NCBI GenBank assembly: GCA_903928685.1
Contig: CAIYRS010000009.1
Location: forward strand, 1-57,296
Reading direction: 5' to 3'
Origin: an uncultured Methylococcaceae bacterium
GTDB lineage: Bacteria; Pseudomonadota; Gammaproteobacteria; Methylococcales; Methylomonadaceae
DNA: 57,296 bases
Both the position numbers and the translations under genes were made by a program. Of the stretch, positions 50,209-57,296 are shown in pieces; position 1 is the first letter of the stretch; each line of letters begins with the position of its first letter. Under the pieces are notes generated by a model. That model did no database searches, had not been told where the DNA came from, and saw only the letters and a list, made by a program, of their open reading frames with translations.

Positions 50209-51306
50209 ATGAATATCGGTGTCCCTAAAGAAATCAAAAACCAAGAAGGCCGCGTGGCGGTAACCCCCGCAGGCGTACAACAACTGACCGCCGCAGGCCA
50301 TACGGTTTGCGTAGAAACCACAGCGGGTATCGCCGCCGGATTTAGCGATGCCGACTACCAACAGGCAGGCGCAACCCTAGTAAGCACCGCCCAAGCCTGG
50401 GATTGCCCGCTGGTGGTCAAAGTGAAAGAACCGGAAGCCAGCGAATATAGCTATCTAGCCGGGCAAATGCTGTTTACCTATTTTCATCTGGCAGGCGTAC
50501 CCAAAGCCTTAACCACCAGTTTGCTGGCCTCAAAAACCACCGCCATCGCCTACGAAACCTTAGAAGACAGCCAAGGCAGATTGCCGTTATTAGCACCGAT
50601 GAGCGCCATCGCGGGCAATATGGCGGCGCAAGTCGGCGGCTACTATTTGGCGAAACCTTACGGTGGCAAAGGCGTGCAGTTGGGGGAAGTTTTAGGTAGC
50701 CGCCACGGTCAGGTGTTGGTGATTGGCGACGGTGTGGTCGGTTTCCATGCCGCCAAAACCGCTTATGGCTTAGGCGCAAACGTCGCCGTTGCGGGATTGC
50801 AGGCCGAAAAAGCCGCGCTGTTTAAGGAGAAAATTGGCGACGGGATAGATTTTTTCATGTCATCACCAGAGAGCATCAGCAAACGCCTGCCGGAAACTGA
50901 TTTACTGATCGGCGCGGTACTGCAACACGGTGCCAAAGCCGATTATGTGATAACCGAAGCCATGATAAAAACCCTGCAAGCTGGCTCGGTTGCCGTTGAT
51001 GTCAGCATAGACCAAGGCGGCTGCATCGCCACCTCCAAACCCACCAGCCACAGCCAACCGATTTTTCTGCAACACGGCGTGATCCACTATTGCGTAACCA
51101 ACATGCCCGGCGCATACCCCAGAACCGCCACCTTGGCATTAACCGCCGCCACCTTCCCTTATCTACTAACCCTTGCTAACCAAGGCTTGCAAGCATTTGC
51201 CTCAACCCCAGGGCTAGCCAAAGCCATCAACACCTATCAAGGCAAGATTTGTTACCAACCTGTCGCCGAGGCTTTGGGGTTAATGGATAGTTATCAGGGG
51301 TTTTGA
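50209..51306 (+). CDS. ald: Alanine dehydrogenase
   Basis: Ald interconverts L-alanine and pyruvate plus ammonia with NAD, so it can assimilate ammonium or use alanine. The 365-residue protein begins MNIGVPKEIKNQEGRVAVTP, the substrate-binding start, and has VVKVKEPEASEY, the NAD-binding VLVIGDGVVGFHAAKTAYGL and the C-terminal PGAYPRTATLALTAATFPYL signatures. A GGAG ribosome-binding site precedes the ATG. It stands alone. Confidence 0.96.
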   Translation: MNIGVPKEIKNQEGRVAVTPAGVQQLTAAGHTVCVETTAGIAAGFSDADYQQAGATLVSTAQAWDCPLVVKVKEPEASEYSYLAGQMLFTYFHLAGVPKALTTSLLASKTTAIAYETLEDSQGRLPLLAPMSAIAGNMAAQVGGYYLAKPYGGKGVQLGEVLGSRHGQVLVIGDGVVGFHAAKTAYGLGANVAVAGLQAEKAALFKEKIGDGIDFFMSSPESISKRLPETDLLIGAVLQHGAKADYVITEAMIKTLQAGSVAVDVSIDQGGCIATSKPTSHSQPIFLQHGVIHYCVTNMPGAYPRTATLALTAATFPYLLTLANQGLQAFASTPGLAKAINTYQGKICYQPVAEALGLMDSYQGF

Positions 51307-51438
51307 GATTTTAGGGTGGTGGTCGGGTGGTTTCGCGGCAGCAAACCGCCAAGCCTAAGACAACACCAAAGATTCGAAATGGTGGATTGCTGGCGCGAAT
51401 CCACCTTACGTACTTAAACCTCTGGTATTCTTAATTTA

Positions 51439-51466
51439 ATGGCAGTAACGCAGAGGGTGGGAACGA
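51439..51466. repeat. Solo end of the RAYT-linked MITE
   Basis: ATGGCAGTAACGCAGAGGGT followed by GGGAACGAT matches the right end of the element at 45770-45806 with two base changes; no matching left end is nearby. It lies in the 720-bp gap after ald. Confidence 0.7.
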
Positions 51467-51500
51467 TAAAAATTTCGTTATTTACCCCTATCAAATCAAT

Positions 51501-51529
51501 GTAGAGACGTTGCATTGCAACGTCTCTAC
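51501..51529. repeat. 29-bp palindrome (GTAGAGACGTTGCA arms)
   Basis: GTAGAGACGTTGCA and TGCAACGTCTCTAC are exact complements around one central T. It may be a REP-type sequence or a transcription stop for ald; no T-run follows. Confidence 0.75.
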
Positions 51530-51582
51530 CAAATTGACCATTCAGGGCATATCGCACAATATGAAATTAAAATTTAGGCAAT

Positions 51583-51616
51583 AAAAAACCCGCTGGTGTC
51601 AAACACGAGCGGGTTT
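51583..51616 (-). terminator. Intrinsic terminator on the minus strand
   Basis: On the minus strand AAACCCGCT and AGCGGGTTT form a 9-bp stem with a 13-nt loop, followed by TTTTTT within the stem end and tail. It points to a leftward transcript in 51.6-52.0 kb where no long gene exists. Confidence 0.65.
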
Positions 51617-51746
51617 AAGTGGTTTCGTTTAAGTGAAAAATTAGCGTGAAAAAAGTTTGTTCTATGCTGGGTAAGGCCGCTTGCTTGCTTATTAGGATCA
51701 CGTGCTTTTTCTCAATATTTTCAAGTTGTTTCGAATGTAATGGCAT
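51615..51746 (-). CDS. Possible 43-residue ORF or small RNA ending at the terminator
   Basis: The minus strand reads MPLHSKQLENIEKKHVILIS and 23 more residues (KQAALPSIEQ..., ending FHLNETT) to a TAA that touches the stem of the terminator at 51583-51616. There is no clear ribosome-binding site, so the transcript may be a non-coding RNA instead. The remainder of 51750-52026 has no feature I can name. Confidence 0.25.
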   Translation of the reverse strand: MPLHSKQLENIEKKHVILISKQAALPSIEQTFFTLIFHLNETT

Positions 51747-52026
51747 TTTGTAAAGTTGTAAAAAATTTCAATATATGCAGTTCATACGAACTACACGCTA
51801 TGGAATACGAGGCTTTCGTGACTTCGATTTTCCCGGCATTACACAAGGCTTCATTTGGGCTACTTTCCATTCTGCAATATTGCATTTTCCCCTGCTAATT
51901 TAAAAGCGCTTGTATGCAGCCGATGCTTTGCATACTATGTTGCGAATTCCCAACAAATCTGAGCGCCCGATAAATTATGCTGCAAGCTACCGATTATCGT
52001 CTTGATTACCAGTCTGTGCCACGTAA

Positions 52027-52593
52027 ATGTTTAACCGCGTAGCTTATAAATACGGCTTTTGTTTGGCGCTGGTGTTATTGCCGCTGTTGGTTGTGGCTGA
52101 GGATTTTCGGGCTTCTATCCACGGCATTAGCATGTCGGTTAAAAACCATTTTTATGCGCTGTCCGCCGATATTGATTATCCGTTGAGTGCTAAAGCTAAT
52201 GAGGCGCTGCAAAACGGGGTGCCGTTGTATTGGGATATTGACATCCATTTGCAGCGGCCTCGGCATATTCTTTGGGATAAGTCGTTGGTGGCTAAAAAAT
52301 TGCGCTACCGTTTGCAGTACCACGCTTTATTAAATATGTACCGGGTGATTGATGAGAACAGTGGCGAAATCCATAACTTTTCTACCTTACCTGCGGCGCT
52401 GGAGTTGATGTCGTCGTTACGGGATGTGCCGTTGCTTGAGGAAGCGGCGTTGGTACAAGAAAAGCAGTTGCTGATCGCGCTGAGAGTGGAGTTAGACCGC
52501 AACGCCCTGCCCCTGCCCTTACGCCCCATTGCTTACTTAAATCGGCAATGGTATTTATCAAGTGAGTGGATTTTATGGCCTTGGACAAAATGA
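52027..52593 (+). CDS. DUF4390-family secreted protein
   Basis: The 188-residue protein has a signal peptide (MFNRVAYKYGFCLALVLLPL, cleavage near LVVAED) and a domain of alternating strands typical of DUF4390 (YWDIDIHLQRPRHILWDKSL, ending in LNRQWYLSSEWILWPW). Members are commonly encoded directly upstream of an NtrY-like kinase, as here, where the genes overlap by 19 nt. The function is unknown; a sensory or envelope role tied to the kinase is an inference from this linkage. Confidence 0.85.
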   Translation: MFNRVAYKYGFCLALVLLPLLVVAEDFRASIHGISMSVKNHFYALSADIDYPLSAKANEALQNGVPLYWDIDIHLQRPRHILWDKSLVAKKLRYRLQYHALLNMYRVIDENSGEIHNFSTLPAALELMSSLRDVPLLEEAALVQEKQLLIALRVELDRNALPLPLRPIAYLNRQWYLSSEWILWPWTK

Positions 52594-54731
52594 AACCGTC
52601 GGTGAATTTATCGGTGCTGGCCTTGTTTGGCTTGGTGATGCTGCTGTTGCAGTTGATGAGTTCTGCCACGCAAGAATCATCGGAATTGGGCGAGATGTAT
52701 TCTTGGCTGTTAGTGGTCAACGTGCTGGGCTCGGTGATTTTGCTGTGGTTGGTTGGCGCGAATATTTATACGCTGACCCGGCAGTTAAAAAAGCGTGAGG
52801 CTGGGTCGCGCTTAACTACGCGCATGGTGTCGTTGTTTGTGGTGCTGGCGTTGTCGCCCGCTGCGATTGTGTTTTATTTTTCTATGCAGTTTCTGCATCA
52901 GGGTATCGACAGTTGGTTTAATGTGGAGATTGACCGCGCCATGGAAGATGCCTTGGAGCTGAGCCAAGCATCGCTAGACCAACGGATGCGCTGGCATTTG
53001 CGGCAAACCCAACAAATGGCGGCAACTTTGGCAATCACTGATAGCCAGATGCTGACCCAAGAAGTCGAGAATTTGCGGGATTTGGCGGGCGCGTCAGAAA
53101 TTACGTTGTTTTCACGTCCGGGCAAAATCATTACCTCTAGTAGCGTCAATCCTGGCGATATTTTGCCGAGTTTGCCGAATGAGGATATTTGGCTGCGGCT
53201 GCGGCAAAACGCCGACTATATCGCCTTGGATCCGGTGGCGAATAATGAGTTAGTGATCCGCGCCTTGGTTACTATTAAATCCGCTGATCCGAAATATCTG
53301 CAAGTGCTGTATCCGGTGCCGGTAAGGATTGCGGATTTGGCGGATTCGGTGGAATTCGCTTTTTTGCGTTACAAGGAAATGGGGTTTTTGCGGCATTCGT
53401 TAAAACTCAGTTTTTCTTTGGCGTTGTCGCTGGTTTTGCTGATGAGTTTATTGGCGGCGATTTGGGTGGCGTTTATTAGCATCCGCTCAATTATTGCGCC
53501 AGTAAAAGCCTTGGTAAAAGGTACGCAGGCGGTGGCTTCTGGGCAATACGACCAAAAATTGCCGGTAATTGCCCAAGACGATTTGGGCTTTTTGGTGGAA
53601 TCGTTTAATGAGATGACCCAGCGCATTGCTAGCGCCCGCGATGAAACCCGTATCGCCAGTTTTGAGGTGGAAAACCAGCGAGCGTATCTGGAAACTATCT
53701 TGGCAAATTTAACCGCTGGCGTTATCAGTTTTGATGCCAATTATCAGGTTCGCACTGCCAATCAAGCGGCTTACCGTATTTTTCATATTCCGGTTAACGT
53801 GTTGATTGGCAGAACTTTGTTGTCTTTGGCGGAAAGCGAATCGGAGTTGGCTGAGCCGTTGAAATCTATCCACCGTTTATTGGAACAAGCGGATGATATT
53901 TGGGAGCAGCGCATGGCGTTTTTAAGCCATAACGGTCGTCAAGAATTGCTTTGCCGTGGTACGCCGCTGTTTTCGCAAGATGGTGCGCGCGTGGGTGCGG
54001 TGGCGGTGTTTGACGATGTGACTGATTTGATCCAAGCACAAAAAAATGCCGCTTGGGGCGAGGTTGCCCGGCGTTTGGCGCATGAAATCAAAAATCCGCT
54101 AACGCCTATCCAGTTATCGGCTGAACGTTTGCAGCATAAGTTGGCGGGCAAGCTGGATATTATGGATGCGTCGATGTTGCAGCGTTCAACCGCGACTATT
54201 GTCCAGCAGGTTGAGGCGATGAAGGAGATGGTGGATGATTTTTCTGAATACGCTAAGCCGTCGAAAAAACAGACTGTGGCGATTAATTTGGCGACGCTGA
54301 TTCAAGAGGTGCTGGCGCTGTATGTTTTAAAATCGGGCGTTAAATTTAAGGCGCGTTATGAAAGCGGTGCGCTCATCATTAACGGCGATCCGGTGAGTAT
54401 CCGCCAGGTTTTGCATAATTTGATTAAAAACGCGCTGGAAGCCATCGACAGTAACGGCGAAATTGAGATTGGCTTGCATCGGGTGCAGAAGAACAGCACG
54501 GATTTTATCCAGCTGGCTTTTTACGATGATGGCCCAGGCATTAAAGACGAACACCTTGAGAAAATTTTTGAGCCTTATGTCACCACCAAAGCCAAAGGCA
54601 CGGGTTTGGGTTTGGCGATTGTGAAAAAAATTCTTGAAGAACATGGCGGTACCATTTGGGTGGACACCAGCCGAAAAACGGGCGCTGGATTTATTATCCA
54701 ATTGCCTGCTTATTCCCCTAGCACTGTATAA
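52575..54731 (+). CDS. ntrY: NtrY-family sensor histidine kinase
   Basis: From the ATG at 52575 the protein has 718 residues; a GTG 9 bp upstream is a possible alternative. It has N-terminal membrane segments (about residues 12-70 and 85-105), a periplasmic sensing domain, another membrane segment (about 275-300), a HAMP domain (IRSIIAPVKALVKGTQAVAS), a PAS domain, the phospho-acceptor histidine in VARRLAHEIKNPLTPIQLSA and the ATPase motifs NLIKNALEAI, DDGPGI and GTGLGLAIVKKI. The response-regulator gene follows 6 bp downstream. The name indicates family membership; the signal is unknown. Confidence 0.9.
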   Translation: MALDKMKPSVNLSVLALFGLVMLLLQLMSSATQESSELGEMYSWLLVVNVLGSVILLWLVGANIYTLTRQLKKREAGSRLTTRMVSLFVVLALSPAAIVFYFSMQFLHQGIDSWFNVEIDRAMEDALELSQASLDQRMRWHLRQTQQMAATLAITDSQMLTQEVENLRDLAGASEITLFSRPGKIITSSSVNPGDILPSLPNEDIWLRLRQNADYIALDPVANNELVIRALVTIKSADPKYLQVLYPVPVRIADLADSVEFAFLRYKEMGFLRHSLKLSFSLALSLVLLMSLLAAIWVAFISIRSIIAPVKALVKGTQAVASGQYDQKLPVIAQDDLGFLVESFNEMTQRIASARDETRIASFEVENQRAYLETILANLTAGVISFDANYQVRTANQAAYRIFHIPVNVLIGRTLLSLAESESELAEPLKSIHRLLEQADDIWEQRMAFLSHNGRQELLCRGTPLFSQDGARVGAVAVFDDVTDLIQAQKNAAWGEVARRLAHEIKNPLTPIQLSAERLQHKLAGKLDIMDASMLQRSTATIVQQVEAMKEMVDDFSEYAKPSKKQTVAINLATLIQEVLALYVLKSGVKFKARYESGALIINGDPVSIRQVLHNLIKNALEAIDSNGEIEIGLHRVQKNSTDFIQLAFYDDGPGIKDEHLEKIFEPYVTTKAKGTGLGLAIVKKILEEHGGTIWVDTSRKTGAGFIIQLPAYSPSTV

Positions 54732-54737
54732 CTCATT

Positions 54738-56099
54738 ATGAACAAACAAGAAGTTAAATTATTGGTAGTTGATGACGAACCGGATATTCGCCGTTTGGTC
54801 AGCGAGATTTTGGAAGATGAAGGCTATCAAGTCGCTATGGCAGAAAATGCGGATGCGGCGCGGTTGTTGAAAAAATCTACGCCGCCCGATCTGATTTTGT
54901 TGGATATTTGGATGCCGGATACTGATGGCATCACGCTGTTAAAGGAGTGGGTTGCGGAAGAAACGCCGATGTGTCCGGTGATTATGATGTCGGGGCATGG
55001 CTCGGTGGAAGCGGCGGTGGAAGCAACCCGCTTGGGTGCTTATGATTTCTTGGAAAAGCCGTTATCGCTGGCAAAGTTGCTGTTGATTGTGGCGAGAGCA
55101 TTGGAAGCCAGCAGCCTGCAACGCGAAAATGCGGGGCTAAAACAACAGTTATCGGCAGATATTGAACCTGTCGGCAGAAGCGCGGCGGTTGCCCGGACGA
55201 AGGATCAGTTGAAACGTTTGGCGCAACATGACGCTAGACTGCTGTTAATCGGCGAAGCAGGCGTCGGCAAGGAACTTTATGCCCGTTACCTGCATAATAA
55301 CAGCGCGCACCGTGACGGGCCGTTCCTTGATGTTGCTGTCGGTAGTATTTCCCCAGAGAATTCGGCAGTGGAGTTTTTTGGCAAGGAGTCGGGCGGCAAG
55401 GTTTATCAAGGGCTTTTGGAACGGGCAAATCGCGGCACTTTGTTTTTGGGCGAAATTGGCGGCATGGATAAGGAAACCCAGTTGCGCTTGTTGAGTGCCT
55501 TGGAATCACGTTCGTTCTTGCGGGTCGGCGGCAGTGAAGCGGTGCGGGTGGATGTGCGCATTATTGCCTCTACGCGTGTGCCGCTTGATGAGGAAGTGAA
55601 ATGCGGTCGCTTCCGGCAAGATTTGTATTATTTGCTAAATGAAGTCGCCATTAATATCGAACCATTACGCAATCACAGCGAAGATGTGCCCGCATTATTG
55701 AGCTTTTATGTGGATTTTTTCGTCATTAATGAGAAGTTGCCGTTCCGGCGTTTTTCGATGTCAGCACAAAATTTCTTACGCAATTACAGTTGGCGTGGTA
55801 ATGTGCGCGAGTTGAAAAATCTTGTGCAACGTTTGATGATTTTGGGCGTTGGCGAAGATATTGAATTAGATGAGGTGAAATCGGCGTTAGGTTCGGTCAG
55901 TAATGAACAAGTCAACGCGCCGTCAGTCCCTGATTTTTTTAACTTGCCGCTAAAAGATGCTAGAGATCATTTTGAGAAGGCGTATTTGGAATATCATTTA
56001 GATCGTGCGGGCGGCAGTGTCGCCAAATTGTCTACCGCAGTAGGCATTGAACGCACCCATTTATACCGAAAATTGCATTCTTTAAACATCAAGCTTTAA
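54738..56099 (+). CDS. ntrX: NtrX-family response regulator with a degenerate AAA+ domain
   Basis: The 453-residue protein has a receiver domain (LLVVDDEPDIRR, phospho-acceptor in LILLDIWMPDTDG), a central AAA+ domain and a Fis-type HTH (SVAKLSTAVGIERTHLYRKL). The central domain is altered: Walker A GEAGVGKE is near normal, but where sigma-54 activators have the GAFTGA loop this protein reads FFGKESGGKVYQG (about residues 213-225), and the Walker B aspartate is replaced by glycine (LFLGEIGGM, Gly238). It is unlikely to remodel sigma-54 polymerase and may act as a phosphorylation-controlled DNA-binding protein. It forms an operon with ntrY. Confidence 0.88.
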   Translation: MNKQEVKLLVVDDEPDIRRLVSEILEDEGYQVAMAENADAARLLKKSTPPDLILLDIWMPDTDGITLLKEWVAEETPMCPVIMMSGHGSVEAAVEATRLGAYDFLEKPLSLAKLLLIVARALEASSLQRENAGLKQQLSADIEPVGRSAAVARTKDQLKRLAQHDARLLLIGEAGVGKELYARYLHNNSAHRDGPFLDVAVGSISPENSAVEFFGKESGGKVYQGLLERANRGTLFLGEIGGMDKETQLRLLSALESRSFLRVGGSEAVRVDVRIIASTRVPLDEEVKCGRFRQDLYYLLNEVAINIEPLRNHSEDVPALLSFYVDFFVINEKLPFRRFSMSAQNFLRNYSWRGNVRELKNLVQRLMILGVGEDIELDEVKSALGSVSNEQVNAPSVPDFFNLPLKDARDHFEKAYLEYHLDRAGGSVAKLSTAVGIERTHLYRKLHSLNIKL

Positions 56100-56128
56100 T
56101 CAATATGCTGTTATTTATAAAATAAGCA

Positions 56129-56157
56129 TTGAAAAAGAAGAATTTCTTTAGTAGAAT
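56129..56157 (+). promoter_or_regulatory. Sigma-70 promoter for rplM-rpsI
   Basis: TTGAAA (56129-56134) and TAGAAT (56152-56157) are spaced by 17 bp and lie 43 bp upstream of the rplM start. The leader is short, with no obvious attenuator. Confidence 0.6.
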
Positions 56158-56199
56158 TCTCGCTCTTTTATTCGGCCTTTACAGAAAGACTAAGTAGCA

Positions 56200-56628
56200 A
56201 TGAAAACATTTAGTGCAAAACCAGCAGAAGTTAAACGTGATTGGTACGTTGTTGATGCAGAAGGTAAGACGTTAGGCCGCCTTGCTTCTGAAATAGCAAC
56301 TCGTCTTCGCGGTAAACACAAACCAGAATACACACCCCACGTTGATACTGGCGATTATATTATCGTTGTCAACGTAGAGAAAATTGGTGTAACCGGCAAC
56401 AAAGAGAAAGATAAACTTTATCAACATCACACTGGTTATACTGGCAACTTAAAAACTGTCACCTTAGGTAAACTAAGACAAACTTTCCCTGACCGCATTC
56501 TTAGCTTAGCCGTAAAAGGCATGTTGCCAAAGAATCCATTAGGTCGGGCAATGTTTAAAAAGTTGAAAATATACACTGGCCCTGAGCACGATCATCAGGC
56601 CCAACAGCCCAAAGCATTAGAATTATAA
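56200..56628 (+). CDS. rplM: 50S ribosomal protein L13
   Basis: L13 is an early-assembly 50S protein. The 142-residue sequence starts [20 protein letters not shown] followed by [10 protein letters not shown], and has the signature [20 protein letters not shown]. Length and position before rpsI are standard. Confidence 0.99.
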   Translation: MKTFSAKPAEVKRDWYVVDAEGKTLGRLASEIATRLRGKHKPEYTPHVDTGDYIIVVNVEKIGVTGNKEKDKLYQHHTGYTGNLKTVTLGKLRQTFPDRILSLAVKGMLPKNPLGRAMFKKLKIYTGPEHDHQAQQPKALEL

Positions 56629-56639
56629 GCGAGTAACCC

Positions 56640-57032
56640 ATGGCAGCAGCACAGTATTATGGAACCGGTCGCCGTAAAAGCGCAATTGCACGCGTTTACG
56701 CTACTCAAGGCACGGGAAAAATCATTGTCAACCAAAAAACTTTAGAAGAGTATTTTGGCAGAAAGACTGACCAAATGGTTTCTCGTCAGCCGCTTGAATG
56801 TGTCGAAATGGAAACCACATTTGACATAAACGTGATCGTTAAAGGCGGCGGCCCTTCAGGTCAAGCCGGTGCCATTCGTCATGGGTTAACCCGTGCATTG
56901 ATGGAATATGATGAAGCTTTACGCCCTGCTTTACGCAAAGCTGGCTTCGTAACCCGCGATTCACGCGTTGTAGAACGTAAAAAAGTGGGCTTGCACAAAG
57001 CAAGAAAACGTCCTCAGTACTCAAAACGTTAA
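56640..57032 (+). CDS. rpsI: 30S ribosomal protein S9
   Basis: S9 reaches the P site with its basic C-terminal tail. The 130 residues include [14 protein letters not shown], the signature [19 protein letters not shown] and the C-terminal RKRPQYSKR, whose final arginine contacts P-site tRNA. It follows rplM by 11 bp and is followed by a strong terminator. Confidence 0.99.
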   Translation: MAAAQYYGTGRRKSAIARVYATQGTGKIIVNQKTLEEYFGRKTDQMVSRQPLECVEMETTFDINVIVKGGGPSGQAGAIRHGLTRALMEYDEALRPALRKAGFVTRDSRVVERKKVGLHKARKRPQYSKR

Positions 57033-57057
57033 TATCCCGCTTTACTGCAAGAAAAAC

Positions 57058-57090
57058 AAAGGCCGTATTTTCAAAATACGGCCTTTTTTT
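57058..57090 (+). terminator. Intrinsic terminator after rpsI
   Basis: AAAGGCCGTATTTT and AAAATACGGCCTTT form a long perfect stem, followed by a run of seven T ending at 57090. It ends the rplM-rpsI operon. Confidence 0.9.
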
Positions 57091-57124
57091 ATGCCTTTAA
57101 AACTACAAGCTCTATCTGGCAATT

Positions 57125-57296
57125 AATAACTGACGTTACGCAGTAACGCGCTTTTCTCCCGTTTGCCGCGTCGAGCACCGCAGCATTTGTCGGGAATAGC
57201 CCGAAGGGGTGCGGCAGGGAAGCCGCACGGCGGCAGATGGGCAGGAAGCCCATTCTGCCGTCCCCCCGACAAATGCGAGGAGCGCAAGACATGGGC
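57125..57296. repeat. Dispersed MITE-like repeat, copy C (3' part outside the window)
   Basis: The left half of the element matches 36957-37122 with few differences, including AACGCGCTTTTCTCCCGTTT and GCAGCATTTGTCGGGAATAG. The left end begins AATAACTGACGTTACGCA, whose GTTACGCA is complementary to the right end of copy A. The window stops shortly after the GCGAGGAGCGCAAGACATG segment. Confidence 0.85.

Overview
The window reads as a chromosomal segment of a gammaproteobacterium of moderate GC content. Several gene neighbourhoods are classic for that class: mnmA-nudJ near purB, clpS-clpA-infA-bpt-aat-trxB-ftsK, atpIBEFHAGDC-glmU-glmS, mnmG-rsmG-parA-parB, pdxA-rsmA and rplM-rpsI. Gene content plus many REP/MITE-like repeats would fit a methanotroph of the Methylococcales, but nothing here (no C1 genes) proves that, so the genus is left open.

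Layout. 1-4.1 kb: end of a dispersed repeat, purB, an internally duplicated membrane protein, a tiny toxin-antitoxin-like ORF, mnmA and nudJ (all minus). 4.3-13.7 kb: clpSA (plus), infA-bpt-aat-trxB (minus), ftsK, an LpxH-like phosphoesterase and a cupin (plus). 13.7-26.6 kb: one long leftward series, atpIBEFHAGDC, then glmU-glmS, a short-chain dehydrogenase, a PAP2 phosphatase and an MJ1255-type glycosyltransferase. A near-consensus sigma-70 promoter precedes atpI. Just upstream lies a small ArfA-like gene whose coding region contains a strong intrinsic terminator. 26.9-33.2 kb: rightward mnmG-rsmG-parA-(mini ParB-like ORF)-parB, then pdxA-rsmA. 33.4-36.8 kb: arsR-arsC-acr3 arsenic operon and ispG (minus). 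37.5-49.1 kb: a Ter (tellurite/stress) locus with two TerD proteins, ATP-grasp, PRTase and HAD, then about 4 kb of AT-rich accessory DNA (a frameshifted HEPN-like gene, a REP-associated transposase, a methyltransferase, a transposase relic, MITE-like repeats), then the rest of the Ter module (StiP/PRTase, CitE-like aldolase, TerB) and a small membrane protein. 49.1-51.3 kb: ogt and ald separated by a nested inverted repeat. 52.0-57.0 kb: DUF4390 protein, NtrY-like kinase, an NtrX-like regulator with a degenerate AAA+ domain, rplM-rpsI. The window ends inside another copy of the repeat with which it begins.

How the parts work together. The housekeeping blocks cover protein quality control and N-degron tagging (ClpS, ClpA, Aat, Bpt), chromosome partition (FtsK, ParA, ParB), energy (F1Fo ATP synthase), cell-wall precursor supply (GlmS, GlmU) and tRNA/rRNA modification (MnmA, MnmG, RsmG, RsmA). 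The Ter enzymes resemble the predicted pathway for a nucleoside-like metabolite linked to TerD/TerB stress proteins.

The observations most worth a second look are the ArfA-like gene with its internal terminator, a 47-bp sequence inserted with identical ends into two unrelated repeat families, the ParB-N-terminus-only ORF between parA and parB, the split HEPN-like gene within the interrupted Ter module, and the degenerate NtrX.
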